A stretch of 64,000 nucleotides of DNA from Rhodospirillaceae bacterium (GTDB taxonomy: Bacteria; Pseudomonadota; Alphaproteobacteria; Reyranellales; Reyranellaceae). The notes beneath the pieces were generated by a model. That model saw nothing but the letters and a program-made list of their open reading frames with translations. It ran no database searches and was not told where the DNA came from. The stretch covers positions 153,021-217,020 of the forward strand of contig WOUR01000001.1 in the NCBI GenBank assembly GCA_009772935.1. The letters are read 5' to 3'. Made by a program: the position numbers and the translations under genes. Below, in pieces: positions 31,800 through 41,488 of this stretch; position 1 is the stretch's first letter; each line of letters starts with the position of its first letter.

Positions 31800-32888
31800 T
31801 CATGCGGCGGCCGGCCGGACGATGTCCCCCAGGCAAATTCCCAGCGCGCGGGCGGTGCGGATGAGCGTGCCGTCGGCATCGACGGTACGCGACCGCCCCA
31901 CGACCTGCGGGAGCGGCACGTCGATCACCTGGCGGTTCCACCAGGCCACCATGTGGTCGCCTTTTCCTTCGGCCAGCAGGTCGACCGCCCGCACGCCCAG
32001 CGCCGAAGCGAGCAGCCGGTCCTCCGCCGTCGGCATGGCGCCGCGCTGCACATGCCCCAGGACCGTGGCCCGCGCTTCCGCGCCGGTGGCCTTGGCCAGC
32101 CGCTTGGCCAGCCAGTCGCCGACGCCGTGATCGGGCGCGTCGGCGGCAGGGTCCACCGCCTCGTCCGACTGACCGGCGGCTTCCGCCACCACGACCAGCG
32201 CCGACGTGCGGCCCACGGCGCGCAGACCGGCGATGTGCCGGACGACGTTCTCCAGCCGCCAGCGGACTTCAGGGATGAGAACGACGTCGGCGCCGCCCGC
32301 GATGGCCGCAGCGATGGCGATGTGGCCGGCATCACGACCCATCACTTCCAGTACCATCGTGCGTTCGTGGCTCGTGCCGGTCGGCTGCAAGCGGTCGAGC
32401 GCCTCGGTGGCGATGGCGACCGCGGTCGAATACCCGATGGCGCGCTCGGTGCAACCGACGTCGTTGTCGATGGTCTTGGGAATGCCGACAAAGGGAATCC
32501 CCGAGGATTCAAGCAATCTGCGCAGGATGGCGAGGCTGCCGTCGCCACCGACGCCGATCAGACCGTCGAGGCCGAGCTGCTTCAGCCCCTCGACCATTTC
32601 GCCGGAACGGTCCTTGCGGCTGCCGTCGGGCATCGGGAATGCGAAGGGATCGCCGCGATTGGTGCTGCCGAGGAATGTGCCGCCCTGTCGCGCCAAGGCC
32701 GCGCTGAGGCGATCCGGGTCCAGCGTCACCGCCTCCACGGGACGCTCCAGCAGGCCCAGCGTACCGTAGCGCAGGCCTACCGTCGTCCAGCCATGGCCGT
32801 GATGCGCCCGCAGTGCCACCGCACGGATGGTGGCGTTGAGGCCGGCACAGTCGCCGCCGCTGGTGAGGATGCCGATCCGTTTCGTCAT
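31800..32888 (-). CDS. 6-phosphofructokinase (group III, Pfp/PfkA-like)
   Basis: A 362-aa phosphofructokinase: ILTSGGDCAGLNATIRAV at the start, GGDGS at 114-118, PKTIDNDV at 137-144 and VMGRDAGHIA. Using E. coli PfkA positions 104 and 124 as guides, it has Gly117 (ATP-type) but Lys138 (PPi-type, Gly in ATP enzymes). The Gly/Lys pair is known in actinobacterial group III ATP-dependent enzymes, so ATP use is likelier than PPi. AGGAG lies seven bases upstream of the start. It catalyses fructose-6-phosphate to fructose-1,6-bisphosphate. Confidence 0.92.
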   Translation of the reverse strand: MTKRIGILTSGGDCAGLNATIRAVALRAHHGHGWTTVGLRYGTLGLLERPVEAVTLDPDRLSAALARQGGTFLGSTNRGDPFAFPMPDGSRKDRSGEMVEGLKQLGLDGLIGVGGDGSLAILRRLLESSGIPFVGIPKTIDNDVGCTERAIGYSTAVAIATEALDRLQPTGTSHERTMVLEVMGRDAGHIAIAAAIAGGADVVLIPEVRWRLENVVRHIAGLRAVGRTSALVVVAEAAGQSDEAVDPAADAPDHGVGDWLAKRLAKATGAEARATVLGHVQRGAMPTAEDRLLASALGVRAVDLLAEGKGDHMVAWWNRQVIDVPLPQVVGRSRTVDADGTLIRTARALGICLGDIVRPAAA

Positions 32889-32973
32889 CTGGGTACTCCT
32901 GGCTGCGGGCGGACGACTGATTGAAAGAGCCAATCAATCTTGAAGGCGCGGCCGGCTGGTGCAGGATGGCCGC

Positions 32974-33489
32974 ATGAGGAAGCACTACCACACCTTCGCG
33001 AGCTACAATGCCTGGGCCAACCGCCGGCTCTACGAGGCCGCGGCCGGGCTCGACGATGCGGCGTATCGCGCCGATTGCGGAGCATTCTTCAAGTCGATGC
33101 ACGGCACACTCAATCATCTGGTGGCAACCGATCGCATCTGGATGAAACGCTTCACCGGCCAAGGCGATGCGCCGGAACGGCTCGACGCGATCGTGCATGA
33201 CGACTTCAAGGAACTCCGAGCCGCGCGCGAGGCCGAGGACGCGCGAATCGTTGCGTGGGTCGGCAGCCTGGAGGAGACGCGGCTCGCCGGTGTCATCCGC
33301 TACCGGCGCGTCTCAAGTCCGGAGGAGTTCGTGCAGGAGCTGATGCCGGCTCTGGACCACTGGTTCAACCACCAGACCCATCACCGCGGTCATGCGCACA
33401 TGATCCTGACGAGCCTCGGCAAGGCGGCACCCGAACTCGACCTGCTCTTCTACCAGCGTGAAGTCGCCGCCGGCCTCGACCGGCCCTGA
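32974..33489 (+). CDS. DinB-family protein
   Basis: A 171-aa four-helix-bundle protein of the DinB/YfiT family: YNAWANRRLYEAA, the first metal His in MHGTLNHLVATDRIW and the HxxxH-like pair in HWFNHQTHHRGHAHMIL. These enzymes are metal-dependent and include thiol transferases, but most members have no assigned activity. AGGA sits eight bases before the ATG. The gene ends a few bases before the convergent phosphatase gene. Confidence 0.9.
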   Translation: MRKHYHTFASYNAWANRRLYEAAAGLDDAAYRADCGAFFKSMHGTLNHLVATDRIWMKRFTGQGDAPERLDAIVHDDFKELRAAREAEDARIVAWVGSLEETRLAGVIRYRRVSSPEEFVQELMPALDHWFNHQTHHRGHAHMILTSLGKAAPELDLLFYQREVAAGLDRP

Positions 33490-33493
33490 ACCG

Positions 33494-35071
33494 CTACTGG
33501 AGCTCGCACACCGAGCGCTGGCGGCCGGGACCCGGCCAGCGCGAATCGCAGATCGCCAGGGTCTCGCCTTCGGTGCCATAGAGGACGCTGGTCCAGGTTC
33601 CATCGTCGACCGGCCGCACGATCATTGCCGCGAAGTCACGCAGGCCGACGACATAGGCCGGGCTCCTGTCGAGCCCTTCGACTCGCACCGGCGCCTTGGG
33701 GTTGTCCGGCGACGGCGGGGGCTGTACGTGCGACAGCTCCATGCCGCCGGTGCCGACCGCCAGATGCGGCGGGTGCGCTCCCTCGAAACCGATCGCCTGG
33801 AAACGGTGCATGTGGCCGGCGATGACGGCCGTGACGTGAGGCGGCAGGCCACGTCCGAAGACACGGTTGATGGCCTCGCGCTGCGTCTCGTTGATGAAGC
33901 CGTAGGGCGTGAGGCCAATCGGTCCGCCCTTGTCGCGCTTCACCACCGCCCAGACCGGCCGGTGCGTCACCAGCCAGGTCGGCGTCGGATCCTCTTCGAG
34001 CATCCGCGCTACCTCGCGATACTGCGTCAGGTAGGTTTCCAGGTTGTAGAGCACCGCGTCGGCGGCGTTCGCCGAATCGACGGCGATGATATTCAGCTTT
34101 CCGAGCTTCAGCCGGAACGGCCCATTGGAGACGATCGGGAAAGGCAGGCCGGCGAAAGGCTGGGCCGGCGGCGCGGGCCAGGCGCCGGGGCGCCAGTCCG
34201 CCGGCAGTTGCGGCGGGCATTCCTTCTGGTGATGCCCCGGTCCCAGCAAGGGCGAGCCGGCATCGAGCAGGTAGAACCAGCCGGGACCGCCGCGGCTGCA
34301 GAGTTCGTGGTTGCCGCGGCTGAACAGCCACGGCGCGGCGATCAGGAGCCTGGCGGCGGGCCTGAAGAAATCGTCGCGCCAGTTGGTCCATTTGTCGGGA
34401 TTGGGGCTGCCCGCGATGTTCTGGCTCCAGTAGGCCGCGCCGATCGGCAGGCTGGCGATGTCCTCGTCGTCGAGATCGCCCGTATCGTAGACATTCACCT
34501 GCAGCGGCGCGGCATAGCCGGTGAGGCTGGGCGACAGCACCAGGCCGCGCTCGGTGCCGCGGTAATTGTAGTCGCCGACATGCACGATCAGATCGGGGCG
34601 CTTGTCGGCCTCCTCCTCGGACAGCACGCCGAACGGCCAGACCTTGGCGAACCCGTCGCCGCCACAATCCTGCGGCTTGTCCTGGGCCGGCCCGCGGCAG
34701 CCGCTGTCGCCGATCAGCACGACCCGACGCGGCGTACCGAGCGAAACGTTCGGCAGGTCGATGCGACGATCGCCCAGGAAGACGCTGGCCACCTCACCCG
34801 CCGGATAGAGCGCCTCGCAGACCGTCACCTCGTCGAAATGACCGCCCGGCGGGCGGCGGCGCGGGACCATGGCCGTCGTTGCACCGCCCGCGGAGGAGCG
34901 CACCACCGGACAGGCGGTCGTGCGTTCTGCGACGCTGCGCACCATCGGCACGGGCCGGCCATCGCTGCCCTCGGCCAGCAGCACGAAGGCGAAGAAGCCG
35001 GGCGCCGCCGTCTGGGCTCGCGCGGCGACCGCCGGGAGCAGGAGAGCAAGGATAATGCAGACGATGCGCAT
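33494..35071 (-). CDS. Secreted calcineurin-like metallophosphatase
   Basis: A 525-aa exported protein with signal peptide MRIVCIILALLLPAVAARA and a complete metallophosphatase motif set: GDSGCRG (GDxG), GDYNYRGTERG, GNHELC, VTHRPVW and GHMHRF. The dimetal site is intact. There are 10 or so Cys, several likely in disulfides. Such enzymes are phosphomonoesterases or phosphodiesterases in the periplasm; the large insert between the GD and GNHE motifs is of unknown use. GGAG precedes the start by ten bases. Confidence 0.85.
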   Translation of the reverse strand: MRIVCIILALLLPAVAARAQTAAPGFFAFVLLAEGSDGRPVPMVRSVAERTTACPVVRSSAGGATTAMVPRRRPPGGHFDEVTVCEALYPAGEVASVFLGDRRIDLPNVSLGTPRRVVLIGDSGCRGPAQDKPQDCGGDGFAKVWPFGVLSEEEADKRPDLIVHVGDYNYRGTERGLVLSPSLTGYAAPLQVNVYDTGDLDDEDIASLPIGAAYWSQNIAGSPNPDKWTNWRDDFFRPAARLLIAAPWLFSRGNHELCSRGGPGWFYLLDAGSPLLGPGHHQKECPPQLPADWRPGAWPAPPAQPFAGLPFPIVSNGPFRLKLGKLNIIAVDSANAADAVLYNLETYLTQYREVARMLEEDPTPTWLVTHRPVWAVVKRDKGGPIGLTPYGFINETQREAINRVFGRGLPPHVTAVIAGHMHRFQAIGFEGAHPPHLAVGTGGMELSHVQPPPSPDNPKAPVRVEGLDRSPAYVVGLRDFAAMIVRPVDDGTWTSVLYGTEGETLAICDSRWPGPGRQRSVCELQ

Positions 35072-35135
35072 GGCGGTGAAACTCCGGAGGCGTCCGTTGT
35101 AGCAAGCCAGCCCGGTGGAAAGTCGCCGCCCAAAG

Positions 35136-35158
35136 AAAAAGCCCCGCGCTGGCGGGGC
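35136..35158 (-). terminator. Rho-independent terminator of tRNA-Lys
   Basis: On the minus strand GCCCCGC and GCGGGGC form a 7-bp stem (35141-35158) directly followed by a TTTTT run (35136-35140). It is 16 bases past the 3' end of the tRNA. Confidence 0.88.
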
Positions 35159-35173
35159 CTCTTGTTCCGGGAA

Positions 35174-35249
35174 TGGTGGGCGCACCAGGGCTCGAACCTG
35201 GGACAAGCTGATTAAGAGTCAGCTGCTCTACCAACTGAGCTATGCGCCC
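35174..35249 (-). tRNA. tRNA-Lys (anticodon CTT)
   Basis: A 76-base tRNA with encoded CCA. The acceptor stem GGGCGCA pairs with TGCGCCC, discriminator A, D-arm AGCTCAGTTGGTAGAGC, anticodon loop CTCTTAA (anticodon CTT) and T-arm with GGTTCGAGCC are all canonical. It reads AAG codons. It has its own promoter and terminator. Confidence 0.98.
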
Positions 35250-35281
35250 CCATTTCTGGGGTCGTTGCCCGGAAGGCGGCG

Positions 35282-35310
35282 GCTATACCAAGGCAGGTTC
35301 GCGTTGTCGA
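35282..35310 (-). promoter_or_regulatory. Promoter of tRNA-Lys
   Basis: On the minus strand, TCGACA, a 17-base spacer and TATAGC lie about 33 bases upstream of the tRNA 5' end. Good fit to a sigma70-type promoter. Confidence 0.7.
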
Positions 35311-35343
35311 TAGACTCTTTTGAAGGAAATTTTGCAGGCTCGC

Positions 35344-36498
35344 TTACCGTGTCCGGGGCAATTGCGCATCGCGGTAGACGTTGACCCCGATCAGCAGGCC
35401 GCAGGCGAACATCACCGACAGGAGCGCAGTGCCGCCGTTGCTGACCAGCGGCAGCGGCACGCCGACGACCGGCAGCATGCCCATCACCATGGCGGTGTTG
35501 ATGAACATGTAGAGGAACAGCATCGCGGTGACGCCGAGCGCCAGCAGGCGGCCGAAATGATGCTGACTGCGGAGGGCGATGGAAAAGCCCCAGACCACGA
35601 CCAGCGCGAACAGGCCGAGCAGAACGAGGGCGCCAGCCATGCCCCACTCCTCGACGAAGGTCGTGAAGATGAAGTCGGTCTGCTTCTCGGGCAGGAAGTT
35701 CAGCGACGACTGCGTGCCCTTCAGGAAGCCCTTGCCGAACATGCCGCCCGAGCCGATGGCGATCTTCGACTGGGTGATGTGGTAGCCGGCGCCGAGCGGG
35801 TCGCGGTCGGGATCGAGGAAGGTGAGCACCCGCTTCTTCTGGTATTCGTGCATCAGCGACCAGGCGATCGGCAGGCACGCCACCGCGCCGATGCCGGCCG
35901 CCAGGAACATCCAGATCCGCACGCCCGCCACGAACAGGAGTGCGCCGCCGCCCATCAGCACCATCATGGCGGTGCCGAGGTCGGGCTGGACCATCACCAG
36001 ACCGACCACGACCAGGATCATGGCGAGCGGCGGCAAGGTGTAGAGGAACTGTCCGGCCTGCTCGCGCCGAAGCCCGTGGTAGTAGCGCGCAATCATCAGG
36101 ATCACCGCGACCTTGGCGATCTCCGAGGGCTGGATCTGGATCGGACCGAGAACCAGCCAGCGCTGGGCGCCCATGCCGATCTTGCCGATCACGTCGACCG
36201 CCACCAGCATCAGCACCGACACGATGTAGATCGGCCAGGCGAGCGCCAGCCAGACCTTGGGATGAACCAGCGCCACCACCAGCATCAGCACCAGCGCCGA
36301 GCCGTAACGCACCGCATGGCGCGCCGCCCAGGGCTCGAAACGCCCGCCGGCCGCCGAGTAGAGCGCCAGCACGCCGATGCCGGCGATCGCCGTCAGCACG
36401 AGCACGAGGCCCCAGTTGATGCGCCAGATCTTCTCGGCGAAGCCGACCGGTGCCGGCGCGTCGAGCGACGGGCCGCTGCCCATGGCAGCGAGGCTCAT
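35344..36498 (-). CDS. rodA: Rod shape-determining protein RodA (SEDS glycosyltransferase)
   Basis: A 384-aa integral membrane SEDS protein with about ten helices. Conserved blocks include GMGAQRWLVLGPIQIQPSEIAK, MVQPDLGTAMM, QSKIAIGSGGMFGKGFLKGTQSSLNFLPEKQTDFIFTTFVEEWG and GVPLPLVSNGGTALL. RodA polymerises glycan strands of lateral-wall peptidoglycan with PBP2. Its start overlaps the stop of mrdA by ATGA. The N-terminus is about 15-20 residues longer than in E. coli. Confidence 0.96.
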   Translation of the reverse strand: MSLAAMGSGPSLDAPAPVGFAEKIWRINWGLVLVLTAIAGIGVLALYSAAGGRFEPWAARHAVRYGSALVLMLVVALVHPKVWLALAWPIYIVSVLMLVAVDVIGKIGMGAQRWLVLGPIQIQPSEIAKVAVILMIARYYHGLRREQAGQFLYTLPPLAMILVVVGLVMVQPDLGTAMMVLMGGGALLFVAGVRIWMFLAAGIGAVACLPIAWSLMHEYQKKRVLTFLDPDRDPLGAGYHITQSKIAIGSGGMFGKGFLKGTQSSLNFLPEKQTDFIFTTFVEEWGMAGALVLLGLFALVVVWGFSIALRSQHHFGRLLALGVTAMLFLYMFINTAMVMGMLPVVGVPLPLVSNGGTALLSVMFACGLLIGVNVYRDAQLPRTR

Positions 36499-38390
36499 CG
36501 CGACGCCATCTTCTTGAAGCGGTCGGTGCGGCGCGACGGGTCGCGCTTCATGGTCTCGATCAGCACGTCGCGGCCGATCGGCCCCGCGGTGGCGCCGCCC
36601 GCCTGCCCATGCTCGACGATCACGGCGCAGGCATAGCGCGGATTGTCGACCGGCCCGTAGCAGACGAACAGCGCGTGATGGCGCAGGTGCCAGGGTAGCG
36701 AGGCCTGCGTGATGCCCATCTCGCGCTCGCGCTCGGTGATGCGCTTGACCTGTGCCGTGCCGGTTTTCCCGGCGAAGGTGAACTCGGGCTGCTTGGCACG
36801 CAGCGCATTGGCCGTGCCATGACCGGTGTTGACGACGTCGGACATGCCTTGGCGAATGATCGCCAGATGCTGCGGGTTCAGGCGCAGGGATGGCGCGGTC
36901 GGCTTGGTGCGCGGCGCCGGCGGCGCCAGCTCCTCACGAGGCGTGGCCTTGGCCAGCAGCAGGTTGGGTTGGACCTCGTAGCCGCCGTTGGCGAGGCGCG
37001 CGGTCATGATGGCGAGTTGCAGCGGCGTCGCGGTCATGTAGCCCTGGCCGATGCCGAGGTTGAACGTGTCGCCGTGCTGCCAGGCCTTGCCGATCTTCTC
37101 CTGCTTCCAGGCGCGGGTCGGCTGGTTGGCCGCCGACTCGCCGGGCAAGCCGAGTTCGCTCACCTTGCCGAAGCCCAGGCGCTGCGCCATGTCGCTCACG
37201 CGATCGATGCCGGCCCGGCGCGCCGCCTCGTAGAAGAAGCAGTCGCACGACATGGCGATCGCCTCGGAGACGTTGGTCGAGCCGTGGCCGCCCTTCAGCC
37301 AGCAATGGAACTTGATCTTGCCCAGCTCGAGGTAGCCGGGGCACGGCAGGCGCGTCCACGGATCGATCACCTTGGCCTCGAGCGCAGCCAGCGCCGTCAC
37401 CATCTTGTAGGTCGAGCCCGGCGGATAGACTCCGGCGATCGCCTTGTTGTGCAGCGGCCTCTGGGGATCGTCGAGCAGGTCGCGCCATTCCGCCTGCGTG
37501 ATGCCGCGGGCGAAGGTCGAAGGATCGAAGCCGGGTGTCGAGACCATGGCGATCACGTCACCGGTGATGACGTCGAGCACCACCACGGAGCCGCTCTGGT
37601 GCTCCTTCATCTTCTCGGCAGCGAAGCGCTGGATGTCGAGATCAATGGTGAGCAGCGCGTTGGCGCCGGGCTGTCCCTCGGTGCGGTCGAGCTCGCGCAC
37701 GACGCGGCCCACGGCGTTGACCTCGACCTGGACGGCGCCGGCGCGGCCGCGCAGGTCGTCCTCGAACGAGCGCTCGACGCCCTTCTTGCCGAATCGCATG
37801 GTCGCGAGCTGCAGCACCGGATCGTCACGGCCGGCGAGATCCTCGTCGGCGACGCGGCCGGTATAGCCCACGATGTGGCTCATCAGCTCGCCTTCGGGAT
37901 AGTCGCGCGACTGGCCGAGATCGATGAACACGCCGGGAAGGTCGGGCGCATTGAACTCGATCCGCGCCACCTCCTCCCAACCGAGATTTTCGCGCACCAC
38001 GACGGGCTGCGCGTTGCGGCTGCGGCGCAGTTCGCGCAGCAGGCGGACCTTGTCGGCGTCGCCCAGGACCAGGATCTGGTCGAGGCGCTCCACCAGCACG
38101 TCGGCCCCGCGACCGCGCTCCGACGCCGCCATGACACGGAAATTGTTGCGGTTGACCGCCAGCGGAATACCGCCGCGATCGAAGATCAGCCCGCGCGACG
38201 GCGGCAGGAGCCGCATGCTGATGCGGTTCTCGTCCGCCAGGTTGGCGAACCGGTCGGTCTCCACGACCTGTAGCTGGTAGAGGCGGCCGGCCAGTGCGGT
38301 CAGCAGCACGGCCTGTGCACCGCCCAGCACCAGGGCCCGGCGCGTGAACAGTCCGCTGCGCTCGCCGTCACCCTTCCTGAAGTGTTTCAT
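36495..38390 (-). CDS. mrdA: Penicillin-binding protein 2 (MrdA)
   Basis: A 631-aa class B PBP. N-terminal membrane anchor (ALVLGGAQAVLLTALAGRLYQL), pedestal domain with ISMRLLPPSRGLIFDRGG, and the transpeptidase domain with SxxK (GSTYK, about residue 325), SxN-like SCD (MSCDCFF) and KTG (AGKTGTAQ). SCD in place of SxN is regular in PBP2. ATG 38390 is used; a TTG nine bases upstream is possible. With RodA and MreBCD it builds the lateral wall. Confidence 0.96.
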   Translation of the reverse strand: MKHFRKGDGERSGLFTRRALVLGGAQAVLLTALAGRLYQLQVVETDRFANLADENRISMRLLPPSRGLIFDRGGIPLAVNRNNFRVMAASERGRGADVLVERLDQILVLGDADKVRLLRELRRSRNAQPVVVRENLGWEEVARIEFNAPDLPGVFIDLGQSRDYPEGELMSHIVGYTGRVADEDLAGRDDPVLQLATMRFGKKGVERSFEDDLRGRAGAVQVEVNAVGRVVRELDRTEGQPGANALLTIDLDIQRFAAEKMKEHQSGSVVVLDVITGDVIAMVSTPGFDPSTFARGITQAEWRDLLDDPQRPLHNKAIAGVYPPGSTYKMVTALAALEAKVIDPWTRLPCPGYLELGKIKFHCWLKGGHGSTNVSEAIAMSCDCFFYEAARRAGIDRVSDMAQRLGFGKVSELGLPGESAANQPTRAWKQEKIGKAWQHGDTFNLGIGQGYMTATPLQLAIMTARLANGGYEVQPNLLLAKATPREELAPPAPRTKPTAPSLRLNPQHLAIIRQGMSDVVNTGHGTANALRAKQPEFTFAGKTGTAQVKRITEREREMGITQASLPWHLRHHALFVCYGPVDNPRYACAVIVEHGQAGGATAGPIGRDVLIETMKRDPSRRTDRFKKMASR

Positions 38391-38403
38391 GGGCGGCAAT
38401 ACT

Positions 38404-38976
38404 TCATGACGTCGTCTCGCCCGGGCGCGCCGAACCGCGCGACAGCTCGGGCACGTTCAGCGGATCGCGGGCGCGCACGCGGGCGAGCAACGGGGCAATG
38501 AGCGGATAGATCACGACCACCACGACATACTGCAATATGGCAGGCACCGGATCGATGGGCGCCCAGGTCCACAAGGTGGTGAAGGCCCAGACCAGCGCCA
38601 CGAATCCCCAGGACAGGATGCAGAAGCCCGCCCACTGGAACAAAAAGGGCACACCCACCAGATAGCGGCGATTGGCCATGACCGCGGCGCGGACCAGCAC
38701 GAAGCCCAGAGCGCTGACGCCCACGGGCGCGCCCGGCCCGCCCAGCAGCAGGTCGAGCAGGATGCCCAGCGCCAGCAGGAGCGGCCCCGGCAGTCGTTCG
38801 GGCGTTGCCAGGCTGAACTGGAAGACCACCAGCACCGGCAGGAGCGGCAGCGTGTCCGACAGGTAGGGCGCGCGCAGCGGCGCCAGGGTCAGCAGGACGA
38901 AGAACAGCAGGACCGTGCCGGGAAGGGCTGCCCTGCCCCAGCGGTCGAGGATGGCGAGGGTACCGTCGGCGCGCAC
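38404..38976 (-). CDS. mreD: Rod shape-determining protein MreD
   Basis: A 190-aa membrane protein with five or six hydrophobic helices (ALPGTVLLFFVLLTLAPL, LPLLPVLVVFQFSL, LLLALGILLDLLLGG, ALGFVLVRAAVM) and the MreD pattern DLLLGGPGAPVGVSALGFVL. It starts with GTG one base after the mreC stop. It works with MreC in the elongasome. Confidence 0.92.
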   Translation of the reverse strand: MRADGTLAILDRWGRAALPGTVLLFFVLLTLAPLRAPYLSDTLPLLPVLVVFQFSLATPERLPGPLLLALGILLDLLLGGPGAPVGVSALGFVLVRAAVMANRRYLVGVPFLFQWAGFCILSWGFVALVWAFTTLWTWAPIDPVPAILQYVVVVVIYPLIAPLLARVRARDPLNVPELSRGSARPGETTS

Positions 38977-38977
38977 G

Positions 38978-39874
38978 TCAGCGGACCCGCACGCCCGCGG
39001 GAGGCGCCGACGGCGCGGGCGTGCCGCCCCCGGTTCCGACCAGGCCGGTGACGCCGTAGTCGACGACCCTCACGAACTCCAGCCGTGAGAAATCGGTGAA
39101 GGGGCGGACGCGGACGGTGCCCTCGCTGGTCTCGACGACCTCGCCGACCGGAATGCCGACGGGAAAGCTGCCGCCATGACCCGAGGTCACGATGCGGTCG
39201 CCGGTCTGCACGCCGGCGATGCTCTGCAGCAAGGCGAGACGCAGCCGGGGCGAATTGTCGCCGGCCAGGATGGCCCGTTCACGGGTGCGCTCGACCAGCA
39301 CCGGCAGGCGCGAGTTGACGTCGGTCACGAAGAGAACGCGCGAGCTGTTTTCGCCGACCTCGGCGATGCGGCCGGCCAGGCCTTCGCCGGTGACCACGGC
39401 TTGGCCCGGCGCCACGCCGACCCGGCGGCCCACATTGAGCAGCGCGCCGCGCATATAGGCGCTGACGCTGTCGCCCACGAGGCGGGCAGTGATGAAGGAG
39501 GCCTCCGGCCCCTCGCGGAACCTGGCAAGGCTCCTCAACCCCTCGTTCTCGTTTTCGAGCCGCCGCGCCGCGGTCTGCCAGGCGAGCAGGCGGGCATTCT
39601 CCTCGCGCAGGCGCGCATTCTCCTCGCGCAGCGACGCGAATTCACGAAGATCGGCAATGGCGCGGTTGGCGTAGGCGACCGGCCGGGCAATCGCCTCCAG
39701 AACGGGACTCACCATGTCGAGCGCCAGGACACGTGCATGTTCGACCAGCACGGTGTCGGCCTTGCCGACCAGCATGACGCCAAAGGTCACGATCACGAGC
39801 AGGCCGAGGGCAAAGCGCTGCACCACGGTGCGCACCTGGCTCGCGACTACCTCGAAGTCGTCCCGAATCGCCAT
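38978..39874 (-). CDS. mreC: Rod shape-determining protein MreC
   Basis: A 298-aa bitopic protein: an N-terminal helix (LGLLVIVTFGVMLVGKA), a coiled coil (LREFASLREENARLREENARLLAW), and two beta-barrel-like domains with GVAPGQAVVTGEGLAGRIAEVGENSSRVLFVTD and HGGSFPVGIPVGEVVE. The C-terminus is Pro-rich. It links cytoplasmic MreB to the periplasmic synthases. It is 41 bases downstream of mreB. Confidence 0.94.
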   Translation of the reverse strand: MAIRDDFEVVASQVRTVVQRFALGLLVIVTFGVMLVGKADTVLVEHARVLALDMVSPVLEAIARPVAYANRAIADLREFASLREENARLREENARLLAWQTAARRLENENEGLRSLARFREGPEASFITARLVGDSVSAYMRGALLNVGRRVGVAPGQAVVTGEGLAGRIAEVGENSSRVLFVTDVNSRLPVLVERTRERAILAGDNSPRLRLALLQSIAGVQTGDRIVTSGHGGSFPVGIPVGEVVETSEGTVRVRPFTDFSRLEFVRVVDYGVTGLVGTGGGTPAPSAPPAGVRVR

Positions 39875-39915
39875 TTCCTGCCCATTCTAACCCAAGCGGG
39901 CGGCGGCGCAGCCTG

Positions 39916-40974
<1,059 letters not shown>

Positions 40975-41148
40975 TTACGGCGAAATCTTGAAATATTGGC
41001 GCCATTCCGAGGTCCGGCATCCAAGGTGCGACCGGGTTTAGACCGGCAGGGCAAGGCTCGCAAGGCGATTCAAACGGTCGCATCGATGGTCACCGTTTGT
41101 GCTCGTGGGCGCTTCGCACGGGCTGAAATGCTGCGCGCAGCGGACGCC

Positions 41149-41487
41149 TCAAGCGCCTTCCAGGCGGCGTTCCTGCCGCTCGAGCCAGGCCACGACGTCG
41201 GCGCGGCGGCCTGTCTCGATATGAGCCCATTGATGCGACTTCAACTCCTCGCCGCGGCCCGAGCGCCAGTATTCCTTCACCACGATCATGATCCACGGCG
41301 CAACACCGCTCTTGCGCCCCGTGGTGACCTCGACCGTGAAGCCATGGCTGGCGCCGGCATAACTGTGCCGCTCGCGCTGCCAGTCGACGCCATCGATGTT
41401 CCAGGCGGTGCGCGGCACGCGCGTGGCGCCGGGCTCCAGCAGGCGATCGACGATGCGGAAGAACGACGCGTCGCCGATCTTGCGCAC
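41149..41487 (-). CDS. Hypothetical 112-aa protein after acyl-CoA dehydrogenase
   Basis: A GTG-started protein beginning one base after the acyl-CoA dehydrogenase stop, so it is almost certainly in the same operon. Sequence VRKIGDASFFRIVDRLLEPG with later WNIDGVDW, YAGASHGFTVEVTTG and APWIMIVVKEYWRSG looks like a small alpha/beta domain. No family is recognised. The coupling suggests a role with the preceding dehydrogenase. Confidence 0.6.
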   Translation of the reverse strand: MRKIGDASFFRIVDRLLEPGATRVPRTAWNIDGVDWQRERHSYAGASHGFTVEVTTGRKSGVAPWIMIVVKEYWRSGRGEELKSHQWAHIETGRRADVVAWLERQERRLEGA

Positions 41488-41488
41488 C

